This document shows positions 16,563-23,953 of a stretch of DNA of 34,700 nucleotides, piece after piece. The stretch comes from an uncultured beta proteobacterium (GTDB lineage: Bacteria; Pseudomonadota; Gammaproteobacteria; Burkholderiales; Burkholderiaceae_C): contig CAIVLG010000115.1 of NCBI GenBank assembly GCA_903906695.1, positions 1 through 34,700 of the forward strand, in the 5' to 3' direction. The notes beneath the pieces were generated by a model. It saw only the letters and a program-made list of their open reading frames with translations. It was not told the origin of the DNA and made no database searches. Position 1 is the stretch's first letter, and every line of letters starts with the position of its first letter. The translations under genes and the position numbers were made by a program.

Positions 16563-17825
16563 TCAAATCCAGCGTCCAGTGGTCCAGAAATTCTCAAGCC
16601 TACGCAGCCGGTCATCGTAGTCGAGCTTCGACGCCTTGATCCACTGCGGGTCGTAGTAGTTGCTCCGGTAACGCGACCCGTCATCGCAGATGATCGAAAC
16701 CACGCTGCCCGTGTGTCCCTGGCGGTTCATCTCGTCGACCAGTTGGAGTGCACCAAACAAATTGGTGCCGGTCGAGGGGCCGGCTTCCTGTCCGGTGAGC
16801 TTGGCCGTAAGGTGCATCGCTGCTACAGAATCAGCATCCGGCACCCGCATCATGCGAGAAATACCTTCGCGCAGCAGGCTGAAAGTCGAGCCGAACAGCA
16901 CGGGACCACGGGTACCGATGCCTTCAATACGCGACCCGTTTGGCACGGTCAACTTGAGATCTCCGGTCTTGAACCAGTCGAACAAGGCTGAATCTTCCGG
17001 ATCGACCACCGCCAACTGGGCCGGGCAATTGCGCCGGTTGTAATCGGCCCATTTGCGCAGGTAGCGACCGATGCTGGTCGCAGTGCCACCAGAGCCGGCG
17101 CCGGCTACAAACCACGTCGGGCAGGGCTGATCGACGGCTTCGAGCTGGCGAAAAATCTCGTTGGCCATATTCATGCTGGCAGAGGGGGCTGCGTCGAAAT
17201 GATCGAGGGCCTTCTGGGTGTTGGCGAACTGGTCCAGGTTGTAGACCAGCGGATCCCGTGCCACCGCGTTTGCGATGAAGTCCGACGGCGCTACGCCATT
17301 TGCAACCGTCTCGGCGTGCCCGCCGTAGCTGCGAATCGCCAGAATCTTGCCCTCGCTGATACCCGGCCGCATCACGGCAGTAAAGGGCAGTCCGAGCAGC
17401 CGCGCGAAATACGCCTCGCCGATCGCCGTGTTGCCGCTCGAAGCCTCGTAGAGCCGCGTCTGCGGGCCGATCTTGCCGTCAACCAGGGCACTCATGATCA
17501 GCGCCCATGCCACCCGGTGCTTGAGGCTGCCGGAGGGCGACTTGGCCTCGTTCTTCAGGTAGATCGAAATTCCTGGATTGAAGGGTACCTGCAGCCGCAC
17601 CAACGGGGTGATGCCGGCCATGCTGCGGTCCTGCCACATCAGTTTGATGGCGGCGCGTACCCAGTCGGCGTTCTTGCCGGACACCAGGTGTGTGGCTTCG
17701 GCCATCTGGAATTCGGCCGCAGCTCGTGCGCTGCTCACGTTGAATCCAGCCATGCCCAGCAAACCGGCTTGCAGGATCGCACGGCGGGAGCAGCTTGTTG
17801 TGAAGGGTTGCAGGGCTATGTTCAT
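16563..17825 (-). CDS. Tat-exported PLP-dependent cysteine synthase-family enzyme (Cds1-like, probable cysteine desulfhydrase)
   Basis: A 420-residue enzyme with a twin-arginine signal (SCSRRAILQAGLLGMAGF, cleavage likely after SARA near residue 35). The mature part is a fold-type II PLP enzyme: RLQVPFNPGISIYLKNE, then PSGSLKHR with Lys102 as Schiff-base lysine, EASSGNTAIGEAYFARLLG, a phosphate loop GAGSGGTATSIGRY, VVDPEDSALFDW, and GPSTGTNLFGALQL. This series closely follows mycobacterial Cds1 (Rv3684), which degrades L-cysteine to sulfide, pyruvate and ammonia, more than CysK. Tat export suits a protein that must bind PLP in the cytoplasm. The periplasmic role is inferred. The start lacks a clear ribosome site. 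An alpha/beta hydrolase gene lies 35 bp upstream in the same direction. Confidence 0.8.
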   Translation of the reverse strand: MNIALQPFTTSCSRRAILQAGLLGMAGFNVSSARAAAEFQMAEATHLVSGKNADWVRAAIKLMWQDRSMAGITPLVRLQVPFNPGISIYLKNEAKSPSGSLKHRVAWALIMSALVDGKIGPQTRLYEASSGNTAIGEAYFARLLGLPFTAVMRPGISEGKILAIRSYGGHAETVANGVAPSDFIANAVARDPLVYNLDQFANTQKALDHFDAAPSASMNMANEIFRQLEAVDQPCPTWFVAGAGSGGTATSIGRYLRKWADYNRRNCPAQLAVVDPEDSALFDWFKTGDLKLTVPNGSRIEGIGTRGPVLFGSTFSLLREGISRMMRVPDADSVAAMHLTAKLTGQEAGPSTGTNLFGALQLVDEMNRQGHTGSVVSIICDDGSRYRSNYYDPQWIKASKLDYDDRLRRLENFWTTGRWI

Positions 17826-17860
17826 TCTTGTTTGGAGGCGTGAGCCTGTATGCTGTGATG

Positions 17861-18826
17861 TTATTGAATTTTCCCACTCTTAGAAATTCGCCCGCTATGC
17901 TGTTCCGCTTGGATTAAGAATGCGATGTAATGCGCTGCTACCGTGGTTGGCGCATCCAGCATGGGCAAGTGTCCCACTCCCGGCATCAGAAACCGGCGGC
18001 TATGCGGATATTTTTGCGCCAGTGCACGAGCACCAGCCACATCAAATACCTGATCTCTTTCGCCCCAAAGGATCAGCGTGCGCACATGGCTGGGTTTCAT
18101 GGTCTTCATGACGCCGCCGTAGAGGCTCACGATATTCCACACTTGTTGATAGTGTTCGTGCTTGTCAAGGTACGGACGAACCATTGCGTTCTTGGTTGAT
18201 TCCGGTATTGCCGGCACCTTGTTCAGCAACAGCGATAACTCCAGGTCCAACTCCGCTTCATTCACCGGAATGAAGGGGTTGATGCCATTGAAGATCGCCT
18301 GCTTTACTGGTGCACTCCAGTCACCGATACCCAATGCCCCACCGACGAAGGCCAGGGACATGACATTCTTGGGGTGCCGATTGGCATACATTGCTGCGAT
18401 CGTTCCGCCCATCGAGTTGCCCGCAAGATGAAAACGCGCTACGCCACGCGCCTTCATGAACTTTTCGAGCAGTGCTACTTGTTCTTCCAGAGCGTACGCG
18501 GCCATTGCGTAGCCCGTGCTCTGGCCATATCCTGGCAAATCCGGGGCACTGGCATGGAATCCCGCTTGTGCCAAGGCGCATAGCACCTCATCCCATTGTT
18601 CCTTCTGGGCAAACAAACCGTGCAGCAACAGCACCTCAGAACCCGATCCGGCGGAACGATAGGGGATAGTGCCTTGCTCCACCTCTTGCGTGGACGACTC
18701 GATATTGCAGAGCGCTCCGTGCGCCGCATAAGAAGAAAAAAACAGCGTCAGCAATAAAGTGAAAACGTGTCTGGCAGAAAAACAGTACATGTTGTTACCC
18801 AGACGGTATGTGATTTTGATCAACAT
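17861..18826 (-). CDS. Exported alpha/beta hydrolase
   Basis: About 321 residues. An alpha/beta hydrolase fold with the oxyanion HG motif in LLLHGLFAQKEQWDEV, the nucleophile elbow GNSMGG (Ser), the acid in LILWGERDQVFD (Asp) and the base in PGVGHLPMLDAP (His). A hydrophobic signal (HVFTLLLTLFFSSYAAHGA) sends it to the periplasm. The start is uncertain: ATG at 18824-18826 has AGGAG only 2 bases away, TTG at 18821-18823 has better spacing, and ATG at 18788-18790 gives a more usual short signal peptide. The substrate is unknown; small ester or C-C hydrolase relatives are equally possible. It follows the FAD oxidoreductase gene closely and may be the tail of that operon. Confidence 0.75.
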   Translation of the reverse strand: MLIKITYRLGNNMYCFSARHVFTLLLTLFFSSYAAHGALCNIESSTQEVEQGTIPYRSAGSGSEVLLLHGLFAQKEQWDEVLCALAQAGFHASAPDLPGYGQSTGYAMAAYALEEQVALLEKFMKARGVARFHLAGNSMGGTIAAMYANRHPKNVMSLAFVGGALGIGDWSAPVKQAIFNGINPFIPVNEAELDLELSLLLNKVPAIPESTKNAMVRPYLDKHEHYQQVWNIVSLYGGVMKTMKPSHVRTLILWGERDQVFDVAGARALAQKYPHSRRFLMPGVGHLPMLDAPTTVAAHYIAFLIQAEQHSGRISKSGKIQ

Positions 18827-18867
18827 GTCTCCTGATACCGGTGATGAATGCTGCATCGTCAGCATCG

Positions 18868-20166
18868 TCAAGCGGTGCCATACTTGGTTTCAACGCCGAT
18901 GCCAAGCTCCTTGAGCATCGCGGTTGGCAGCACGCCACCGACGCAGACGATGACGCTGTCGTTGTCGAGCGAAGCCGACCCGCCGTCGCCGTCAAGGACC
19001 ACCTGACGCTCGGTGATCTGCCTGACCTGTGTGCGCAGCGCCATCGTCAGTTGACCCCCGTTTTCAGCTTCCTTCAGAAGTTCGCGGTTTCTTTCGGTAA
19101 CGCGGCTGAAAGCGTCATTGCGATACGACAGGGTGACGTGAGCGCCAGGTTCGGCAGCGATTGCGACGGCGGCTTCAATGGCCGCGTTGCCACCGCCGAC
19201 CACCAGAACGCGCTTGCCCTGATATTGCTCCGGATCGATCAGGCGGTAGACCACCTTTGGCAGTTCTTCGCCCGGCACGCCGAGTTTGGTCGGGGAACCG
19301 CGCCGACCAATGGCGAGCAGAATCGAACGACAGTGATGCTCGGCCTTGGTGGTCTTGACCACAAAGCCGCGATCAACCGGCGTAATTTTTTCCAGACGTT
19401 CTCCAAATTCAATCGGAACTTTGGTCTTCTTGATGATGTCCTGCCAAAAGGCAAGCAAGGATTCCTTCGAGACCTCGCCCAACTTGACCTTGCCGACGAG
19501 GGCGAGCGTGACCGGATGGGTGGCAACAATCTTGTTGCGCGGATAGTGATAGACACAACCACCCAGCGAGTCCTCCTGCTCGATCGTGACAAAGCGCAAC
19601 TTGTGCGCCATCGCGGCAAGCGTGGCCGAGATTCCGGCCGGTCCGGCACCGACGATGAGCACGTCAAGTTGTTCCGGCTGGGCGCGGTTGCGACCGACCG
19701 ACTCGATCGCCTGACGCCCCTGTTCGGCGGCGTTGCGTATCAAGCCCATGCCACCCAGTTCGCCGGCGATGTAGATGCCGGCAACGTTGGTCTCAAAACT
19801 TGGCTTGACATAGGGAATGTCGATGCCCCGGCGCGCAGTACCGAAGACGAGTTTGATCGCCTCCACCGGACAGGCTGAGGCGCACGCGCCATGTCCTATG
19901 CACACCGTCGGGTTGATCAGATACGCTTTGCCCTTGACAATGCCGAGGGTGCCTTCGGGGCACGCCCTGGTACAGCCCCCTGCGCCGACACAGAGGTTCG
20001 GGTCGATCACCGGGTGCAGACTCGGCGGGTCCATCAGTCCCGATTTGACGGAACGTTGCAAAGCCGCAGCGGCCAACGTTTCCCGCGCGTGCCGGCGATA
20101 AAGGTACAGCACCAGAACCAACGCAAGCGGGGCCAGATAGACCAGCGGCAGCAGCAGTTCGGTCAT
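18868..20166 (-). CDS. Membrane-anchored FAD/NAD(P) oxidoreductase with N-terminal ferredoxin-like domain
   Basis: A 432-residue protein in three parts. Residues 1-23 are a transmembrane anchor (LLLPLVYLAPLALVLVLYLYRRH). Residues about 55-110 form a ferredoxin-like domain with two cluster motifs, CVGAGGCTRACP and CIGHGACASACP; each has three of the usual four cysteines, the second Cys of CxxCxxCxxxCP being replaced by Ala or His. Residues about 165-432 are a thioredoxin-reductase-like flavoprotein with FAD motif VLIVGAGPAGISA, NAD(P) motif VLVVGGGNAAIEAAVA and the closing VIVCVGGVLPTAMLKELG. No CxxC redox pair typical of thioredoxin reductase is seen. It lies 53 bp after the 24-haem cytochrome and probably passes electrons between NAD(P)H and the b/c cytochromes. 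Confidence 0.8.
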   Translation of the reverse strand: MTELLLPLVYLAPLALVLVLYLYRRHARETLAAAALQRSVKSGLMDPPSLHPVIDPNLCVGAGGCTRACPEGTLGIVKGKAYLINPTVCIGHGACASACPVEAIKLVFGTARRGIDIPYVKPSFETNVAGIYIAGELGGMGLIRNAAEQGRQAIESVGRNRAQPEQLDVLIVGAGPAGISATLAAMAHKLRFVTIEQEDSLGGCVYHYPRNKIVATHPVTLALVGKVKLGEVSKESLLAFWQDIIKKTKVPIEFGERLEKITPVDRGFVVKTTKAEHHCRSILLAIGRRGSPTKLGVPGEELPKVVYRLIDPEQYQGKRVLVVGGGNAAIEAAVAIAAEPGAHVTLSYRNDAFSRVTERNRELLKEAENGGQLTMALRTQVRQITERQVVLDGDGGSASLDNDSVIVCVGGVLPTAMLKELGIGVETKYGTA

Positions 20167-20219
20167 GGTAGGGGACCGACGGATGACCGGTCAGAAGTGG
20201 CCTGAGCCTGCATAGGTTT

Positions 20220-22061
20220 TTACTTGGATTGCTTGTTGGCTTCCTGATTGATCACATGACGCCAGCTGTCGGGCCGGTGGCAGCGCTCGCACAGCGGGCC
20301 CTTGGTGTCGAAGTGGATATCGTCCTGACGATGGCAACTCTTGCACTCGACTTCAAGTGTAACTTTGTCCGTGACCGGCTTGATGTGACAGGCAAGGCAC
20401 TTGACCTTGAGGTGTTTTTCAAGAAGTTTGAAGCGTGAGCTCAAATTGTGGTCAAACGCCCCCTCTTTCCAGCTGCGAGCGCTGTGGCATTGTTCGCAAC
20501 GTTGACCCAGGCGCTGTTTGTGAGCATCGTCCTTGGCATGGCAGGATGCGCAGTCGGCCTTTGCATCCTTGAACAAGGGGTTGCTGTGGCATTTCTTGCA
20601 TTCGAGTCCGCCATGCTTGTCACGCAACGGAAACGCCGACTTACTGTGGTCAAAGGAACTTTCATTCCACTTTGTTTCGCCATGGCAGCGCGCGCAATCA
20701 TTCCCAAGCTGCCCCTTGTGCTTGTCGTCGCGCTCATGACAGGTCGAACACCGCGTCTCCAGCTTGTCACGATAAAGATTGCCCTTGTGACAGGCGTCGC
20801 ACTTCGCTTGACTGTGCTTGGCGCGCAGCGGATAGCGCGCATCCCGCGCATGATCGAAAGTCACGCCTTTGAATGTTTTCTCCACGTGGCAGGTCTGGCA
20901 TTTCTCGCCGTAGCGCCCTTTGTGGCCTTTCTCCCGGTCATCGCGTTCGTGGCAGCCATAGCAGCTTGACGGTGGCTTGTCACTGAAAGGGCGGGTGTTC
21001 GTCTTGTCGCGCAAAGTGCCGGCGTCTTTGTGGCAGGCGTCGCATTTCGCCTTGCGGTGTGCATCAAGCAAGGGGAAGTGTGAATCGCGATCGTGATCAA
21101 AGCGCACCGCCTCCTTCCATGTCCGCTCGCTGTGACAGGTCTCGCATTTGTCGCCCAGAGCGGTCTTGTGCACGTCGTCCTTGCGATGGCAGGAAGAGCA
21201 CTTGAGCGGGGTATTGCCAAAATGCTGTACGTCCGCGTGGCATTCGGCGCACTTGGTTTTGGCGTGACTAAGGAGCAGCGGAAAACGGGTCTTCGCATGA
21301 TCAAAGCGCGCCTCCTTCCAACTGCCCTCGTTATGGCATTGCTCACACTTGGCGCTCAGTGTTGCCTTGTGCTTGTCGTCCTTGCGATGGCACGAGACGC
21401 ACTCGCGCGAAGTGTTGGCGAGGTGCTCTGAGTCGGTGTGACACGACACACACTTGACCTTTTCATGGCGCAGCAGCAGCGGAAATTTGGTCTTCGCATG
21501 GTCGAAGCTGGTCTGTTTCCAGCTGCTTTCGCTGTGGCAACTTGCGCACTTCGAGCCCAGCGTATCTTTGTGCTTGTCGTCTTTGTGGTGACAGTCAGCG
21601 CAGTTTGTGGGAGCGTCGCGGTGCTTGACATTAGGCTTGTGGCAGCTTGCGCATTTGGCGTCCTTATGCTTGCCGCGCAGCGAAAAATCGGTTTTCGCAT
21701 GGTCGAAGTTCTTTTCGTCCAGTCGAATGATATGGGCATCGCGCCCCTTGTGTTCGGTATGGCAGGTTCTGCATTCGCGCTCTTCCAGTCGGCCGTGGTA
21801 GCCGCTCTTGGCGCGTACATCCGCCGCGACTTTCTTATGGCAATCCAGGCACAGACGCGGTTGCGCCGAACGTTCCATGCGCACATGGCAGTTCTTGCAG
21901 TCGGCCTCTTCCTTGATGTGGGCGCGGGTGACATCGCCTGGCATGATGGCCGACTCCAGGCTTTGCGCATGCGTCGCTTGTGGGCAAATCCCAAGCACGA
22001 CGATAGTGACGGCCGCTGCGAGAGAGGCAAGACGCTTAATAAACGTGGACGGCCACGACAT
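20220..22061 (-). CDS. 24-haem periplasmic c-type cytochrome built of tri-haem repeats
   Basis: A 613-residue protein with a Sec signal (cleavage near ATHA-Q, residue 32 from the chosen ATG at 22059-22061; TTG at 22065 is an alternative). I count 24 CXXCH haem sites. After the first three sites come seven tandem units of about 60-70 residues, each with three haems and the frame FDHAKTxFPLxxxHxKxKCxxCH, then CxxCHxKDDxHK, then CxxCHxxxxWK. The extra histidines in FDH, the H before KxKC and DDxHK are natural distal ligands for bis-His haems. Such proteins act as periplasmic electron wires. No membrane anchor or lipobox is present. The gene overlaps the upstream b-type cytochrome gene by 26 bp, and the flavoprotein gene follows. 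Confidence 0.9.
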   Translation of the reverse strand: MSWPSTFIKRLASLAAAVTIVVLGICPQATHAQSLESAIMPGDVTRAHIKEEADCKNCHVRMERSAQPRLCLDCHKKVAADVRAKSGYHGRLEERECRTCHTEHKGRDAHIIRLDEKNFDHAKTDFSLRGKHKDAKCASCHKPNVKHRDAPTNCADCHHKDDKHKDTLGSKCASCHSESSWKQTSFDHAKTKFPLLLRHEKVKCVSCHTDSEHLANTSRECVSCHRKDDKHKATLSAKCEQCHNEGSWKEARFDHAKTRFPLLLSHAKTKCAECHADVQHFGNTPLKCSSCHRKDDVHKTALGDKCETCHSERTWKEAVRFDHDRDSHFPLLDAHRKAKCDACHKDAGTLRDKTNTRPFSDKPPSSCYGCHERDDREKGHKGRYGEKCQTCHVEKTFKGVTFDHARDARYPLRAKHSQAKCDACHKGNLYRDKLETRCSTCHERDDKHKGQLGNDCARCHGETKWNESSFDHSKSAFPLRDKHGGLECKKCHSNPLFKDAKADCASCHAKDDAHKQRLGQRCEQCHSARSWKEGAFDHNLSSRFKLLEKHLKVKCLACHIKPVTDKVTLEVECKSCHRQDDIHFDTKGPLCERCHRPDSWRHVINQEANKQSK

Positions 22062-22926
22062 GGACAAGCGCTGTGATCACGAGCATAAACAGAAACGGGA
22101 CGTGCACGACATGCCAAAGCGAAAACAGCCGCTCGTAGGTTGTGAACTGGGCGCGGCGCTGCACCGCTTGCAGAGCACGGTCGATGGTCTGCAGCAAATT
22201 GCTCAGACTTGCATGCGCCGCCGGGCGATTCTCTTCGGTCACCGCGTACTGAGCGAGGGTTTTTCGCAGCCGCCGCGCAGCCAGCATGCGCTTGGCACCG
22301 AGCGAAAAAAAGTGCAGGGCGCGCGCCGACCAGCCTGTCGGCGGATGTGAACCCAGGGCGGCGAAGCGTTCGACCTCCTGCTTCACAAGCGGCATCCGGC
22401 GCAGCACCGGTTCCAGCGCTTCAAACTCTTGTGCCAGCGTCTGTTCGAGTTCCTTCAGTGAAGCGTGAGTTCCGTAGAGCCCATGGTGGATCTTGCGATA
22501 AACAAATCGTCCGACCACACCGCTGGCAACGACCAGCAACATGCATCCCAGCGCCACGGCGGCATTGAACGAACCGACGTGAAAGGTCGAATGAAACAGG
22601 ATCAACAGCGGACCGAAGATTCCACCGGCCATGTGAAACTGGAACCAGTACTTGAGAGGGCCCCATCCATGCATGAAACGCAGGCGCTTGCGCACTGGGT
22701 AGAGCAAGAGGCCGAGCATCAGCATGCCGCCTGCCAGTCCGAGCGCGTAGCCGAGCCCCTTGCCCGATGCATAGGGTGCATTGCTGTGCACCACCCAGGC
22801 CACCAGCAGGAGGAAAAGTAGAGTCAGTGTCAGTGCGGTGCGCAGCACAAAGATGCGCAATCGCTCGATTTGCATCGGGCTGGCGGATGCCAGCATGGGT
22901 GAGTTGAGGATGGCCTCTCTATTCAT
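22036..22926 (-). CDS. Di-haem b-type membrane cytochrome, first gene of the leftward electron-transfer operon
   Basis: A 296-residue inner-membrane protein. It has a four-to-five-helix layout: two N-terminal helices (TLTLLFLLLVAWVVHS; LAGGMLMLGLLLYPV), then FQFHMAGGIFGPLLILFHSTFH, VALGCMLLVVASGVVGRFVY, a soluble helical loop of about 100 residues, and a last helix LWHVVHVPFLFMLVITALVH. Two helices carry His pairs 13 residues apart (H-x13-H), with a further H-x3-H, which suits two b haems stacked across the membrane. The same spacing occurs in the protein at 33807. The AAAGG ribosome site is 7 bases from the ATG. It probably links quinol or the flavoprotein to the 24-haem periplasmic cytochrome. 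Haem binding is inferred. Confidence 0.75.
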   Translation of the reverse strand: MNREAILNSPMLASASPMQIERLRIFVLRTALTLTLLFLLLVAWVVHSNAPYASGKGLGYALGLAGGMLMLGLLLYPVRKRLRFMHGWGPLKYWFQFHMAGGIFGPLLILFHSTFHVGSFNAAVALGCMLLVVASGVVGRFVYRKIHHGLYGTHASLKELEQTLAQEFEALEPVLRRMPLVKQEVERFAALGSHPPTGWSARALHFFSLGAKRMLAARRLRKTLAQYAVTEENRPAAHASLSNLLQTIDRALQAVQRRAQFTTYERLFSLWHVVHVPFLFMLVITALVHVVAVHVY

Positions 22927-22992
22927 GGTGTGCCTTTGCTAGAGCTTTGGTTCGCTGCCAGTCTAAGTGAATAGCGCCGCGTTTTCGCAGCA

Positions 22993-23016
22993 CTTTGTAA
23001 CGGTCTTTGTAACGGT
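22993..23016. repeat. Perfect 12-bp tandem repeat in the divergent control region
   Basis: CTTTGTAACGGT occurs twice head to tail (22993-23004 and 23005-23016). A third TTGTAA core lies at 23037-23042. The repeat sits between the divergent cytochrome operons (start codons at 22926 and 23168), about one helical turn apart, as expected for a regulator binding two direct half-sites. No regulator gene is in the window. Confidence 0.55.
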
Positions 23017-23049
23017 GCCGAAACAAACAAATCAGCTTGTAAATGTGCT

Positions 23050-23077
23050 TTGAGCGGCGCGCGGTTCCGATTACATT
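23050..23077 (+). promoter_or_regulatory. Putative promoter for the tetrahaem cytochrome operon
   Basis: TTGAGC (23050-23055) and TACATT (23072-23077) are 16 bases apart, each matching sigma70 consensus at 4 of 6 positions. The predicted leader is about 85 bases. The weak match would fit an activated promoter, with the tandem repeat lying 35-57 bases upstream. Identified by eye. Confidence 0.35.
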
Positions 23078-23167
23078 GCCATCGTCTTCCCTAACCCGCG
23101 TGTTGTGGAAGGGGGACGATTTAGGCCTTAAACACAACGTTTTCAGAGCAACCAATGGATCGACAAC

Positions 23168-23824
23168 ATGAACACTAATATCTCAATCAAATGGGTTTTG
23201 ACGGCGCTACTTTTTATCTTAGCGCGGGCTGGCATGGCCAACACCTTGGCGGGGTCAGCGCATGACTTCACCACGGCGGCCTGGAGCGGCGGAAAAGTAT
23301 GCATAGCCTGCCACGTACCGCACAAGAGCGACACCACAGTGCTGGATGCGCCGCTATGGAATCACACGCTCACGACCCAGACCTACACCTTGTATACCAG
23401 TCCGACCATCAAGGCCAGTATGGGACAACCCGGGGGTAATTCCAAGTTGTGCCTGTCCTGCCACGACGGCACCATCGCCGTCAACAGCTTCGGTGGCGTC
23501 ACCGGAACGACAATGATCAGCGCTGCAAACAATCTGGGTACCACTTTGAAGGACGATCATCCGATCGGTTTCACCTACGACACGGCGCTGTCTGCCGTCA
23601 AAGGCGATGTCTATGATCCCGGCGCGAAGACGGTGACCATCGGTTCGGGCACGACGACCAAGACCGGGACTGTCAACGCGCTGATGCTCTTCAGTGGAAA
23701 AATGGAATGTTCGTCTTGCCACGATGTGCACAACACATTTACCGTTGGAGCCAGTACCGGTGCGGGCATGGTGAAGATGGCTTCCGCCGGCAGTGCGCTC
23801 TGCCTGGCTTGCCACAACAAGTAG
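23168..23824 (+). CDS. Exported tetrahaem c-type cytochrome, OmcE-like (candidate nanowire subunit)
   Basis: A 218-residue protein with a Sec signal (WVLTALLFILARAGMA, cleavage near residue 24) and no lipobox. There are four CXXCH sites: CIACH, CLSCH, CSSCH and CLACH. Exactly five other histidines exist in the mature chain: SAHDF, CHVPH, LWNH, DDHPIGF and CHDVH, enough for distal ligands. The order CxxCHxPH, LWNH, LCLSCHDGTIA, DHPIxFxY, CSSCHDxHN, SALCLxCHN is the pattern I associate with Geobacter OmcE, whose subunits stack into extracellular filaments. Between haems it is Gly/Thr/Ser rich with few charges, as expected for a polymerising subunit. The same module forms the N-terminal third of the protein at 28169. 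Filament formation is inference. Confidence 0.85.
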   Translation: MNTNISIKWVLTALLFILARAGMANTLAGSAHDFTTAAWSGGKVCIACHVPHKSDTTVLDAPLWNHTLTTQTYTLYTSPTIKASMGQPGGNSKLCLSCHDGTIAVNSFGGVTGTTMISAANNLGTTLKDDHPIGFTYDTALSAVKGDVYDPGAKTVTIGSGTTTKTGTVNALMLFSGKMECSSCHDVHNTFTVGASTGAGMVKMASAGSALCLACHNK

Positions 23825-23828
23825 CGAG

Positions 23829-23841
23829 CTCGGCGCCCGAG
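23829..23841 (+). other. Small stem-loop after the tetrahaem cytochrome stop
   Basis: CTCGG-CGC-CCGAG forms a 5-bp stem with 3-base loop, beginning 4 bases after the stop codon. No T-run follows, so full termination is unlikely. It is the first of three inverted-repeat elements in the 129-bp gap before the first NHL gene. Confidence 0.35.
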
Positions 23842-23902
23842 ACGATTGACTTTGCGGCTTGGCATGGCCGTAGAATCCGCGACTCGGCGCGCGACTCTCA
23901 AT

Positions 23903-23914
23903 CACTCTAGAGTG
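23903..23914. promoter_or_regulatory. 12-bp perfect palindrome between tetrahaem and NHL genes
   Basis: CACTCTAGAGTG is a perfect inverted repeat placed just ahead of the hairpin at 23916. It could be an operator for a secondary promoter or part of an RNA structure. No promoter boxes with good spacing are obvious around it. Confidence 0.35.
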
Positions 23915-23915
23915 T

Positions 23916-23939
23916 CGTGGAGCGTCCGGGCGCTTCACG
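23916..23939 (+). other. Strong intercistronic hairpin before the first NHL gene
   Basis: CGTGGAGCG-TCCGGG-CGCTTCACG folds into a 9-bp stem (one G-T wobble) with a 6-base loop. It ends 14 bases before the ATG at 23954 and has no T-run. It may stabilise the upstream tetrahaem message or mark a processing site, allowing more of the small cytochrome than of the downstream proteins. Confidence 0.5.
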
Positions 23940-23953
23940 TCGATAAGGTCGGA

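Noticed and set aside
18805-18830. TTGATCAA near 18817 as an FNR-type anaerobic regulator site
   Set aside because: FNR sites need TTGAT-N4-ATCAA; here the half-sites abut with no spacer.
20220-22061. Regular repeats resembling a CRISPR array or satellite DNA
   Set aside because: The spacing is irregular at base level and every unit encodes CXXCH motifs in one continuous frame; these are protein repeats.
20448-22076. Long open frames on the + strand opposite the 24-haem cytochrome
   Set aside because: They mirror the repeated Cys/His codons of the real gene, have no ribosome sites and give hydrophobic, repetitive products without family features.
22919-23155. A 78-codon minus-strand frame in the divergent control region
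   Set aside because: It has no ribosome site, overlaps the start of the b-cytochrome gene and only reads through the tandem repeat and promoter region.
23020-23167. Possible GEMM (cyclic dinucleotide) riboswitch before the tetrahaem gene
   Set aside because: Such switches precede some Geobacter cytochrome genes, but I could not find the conserved GGCAAACC-type core or the expected two-stem layout here.
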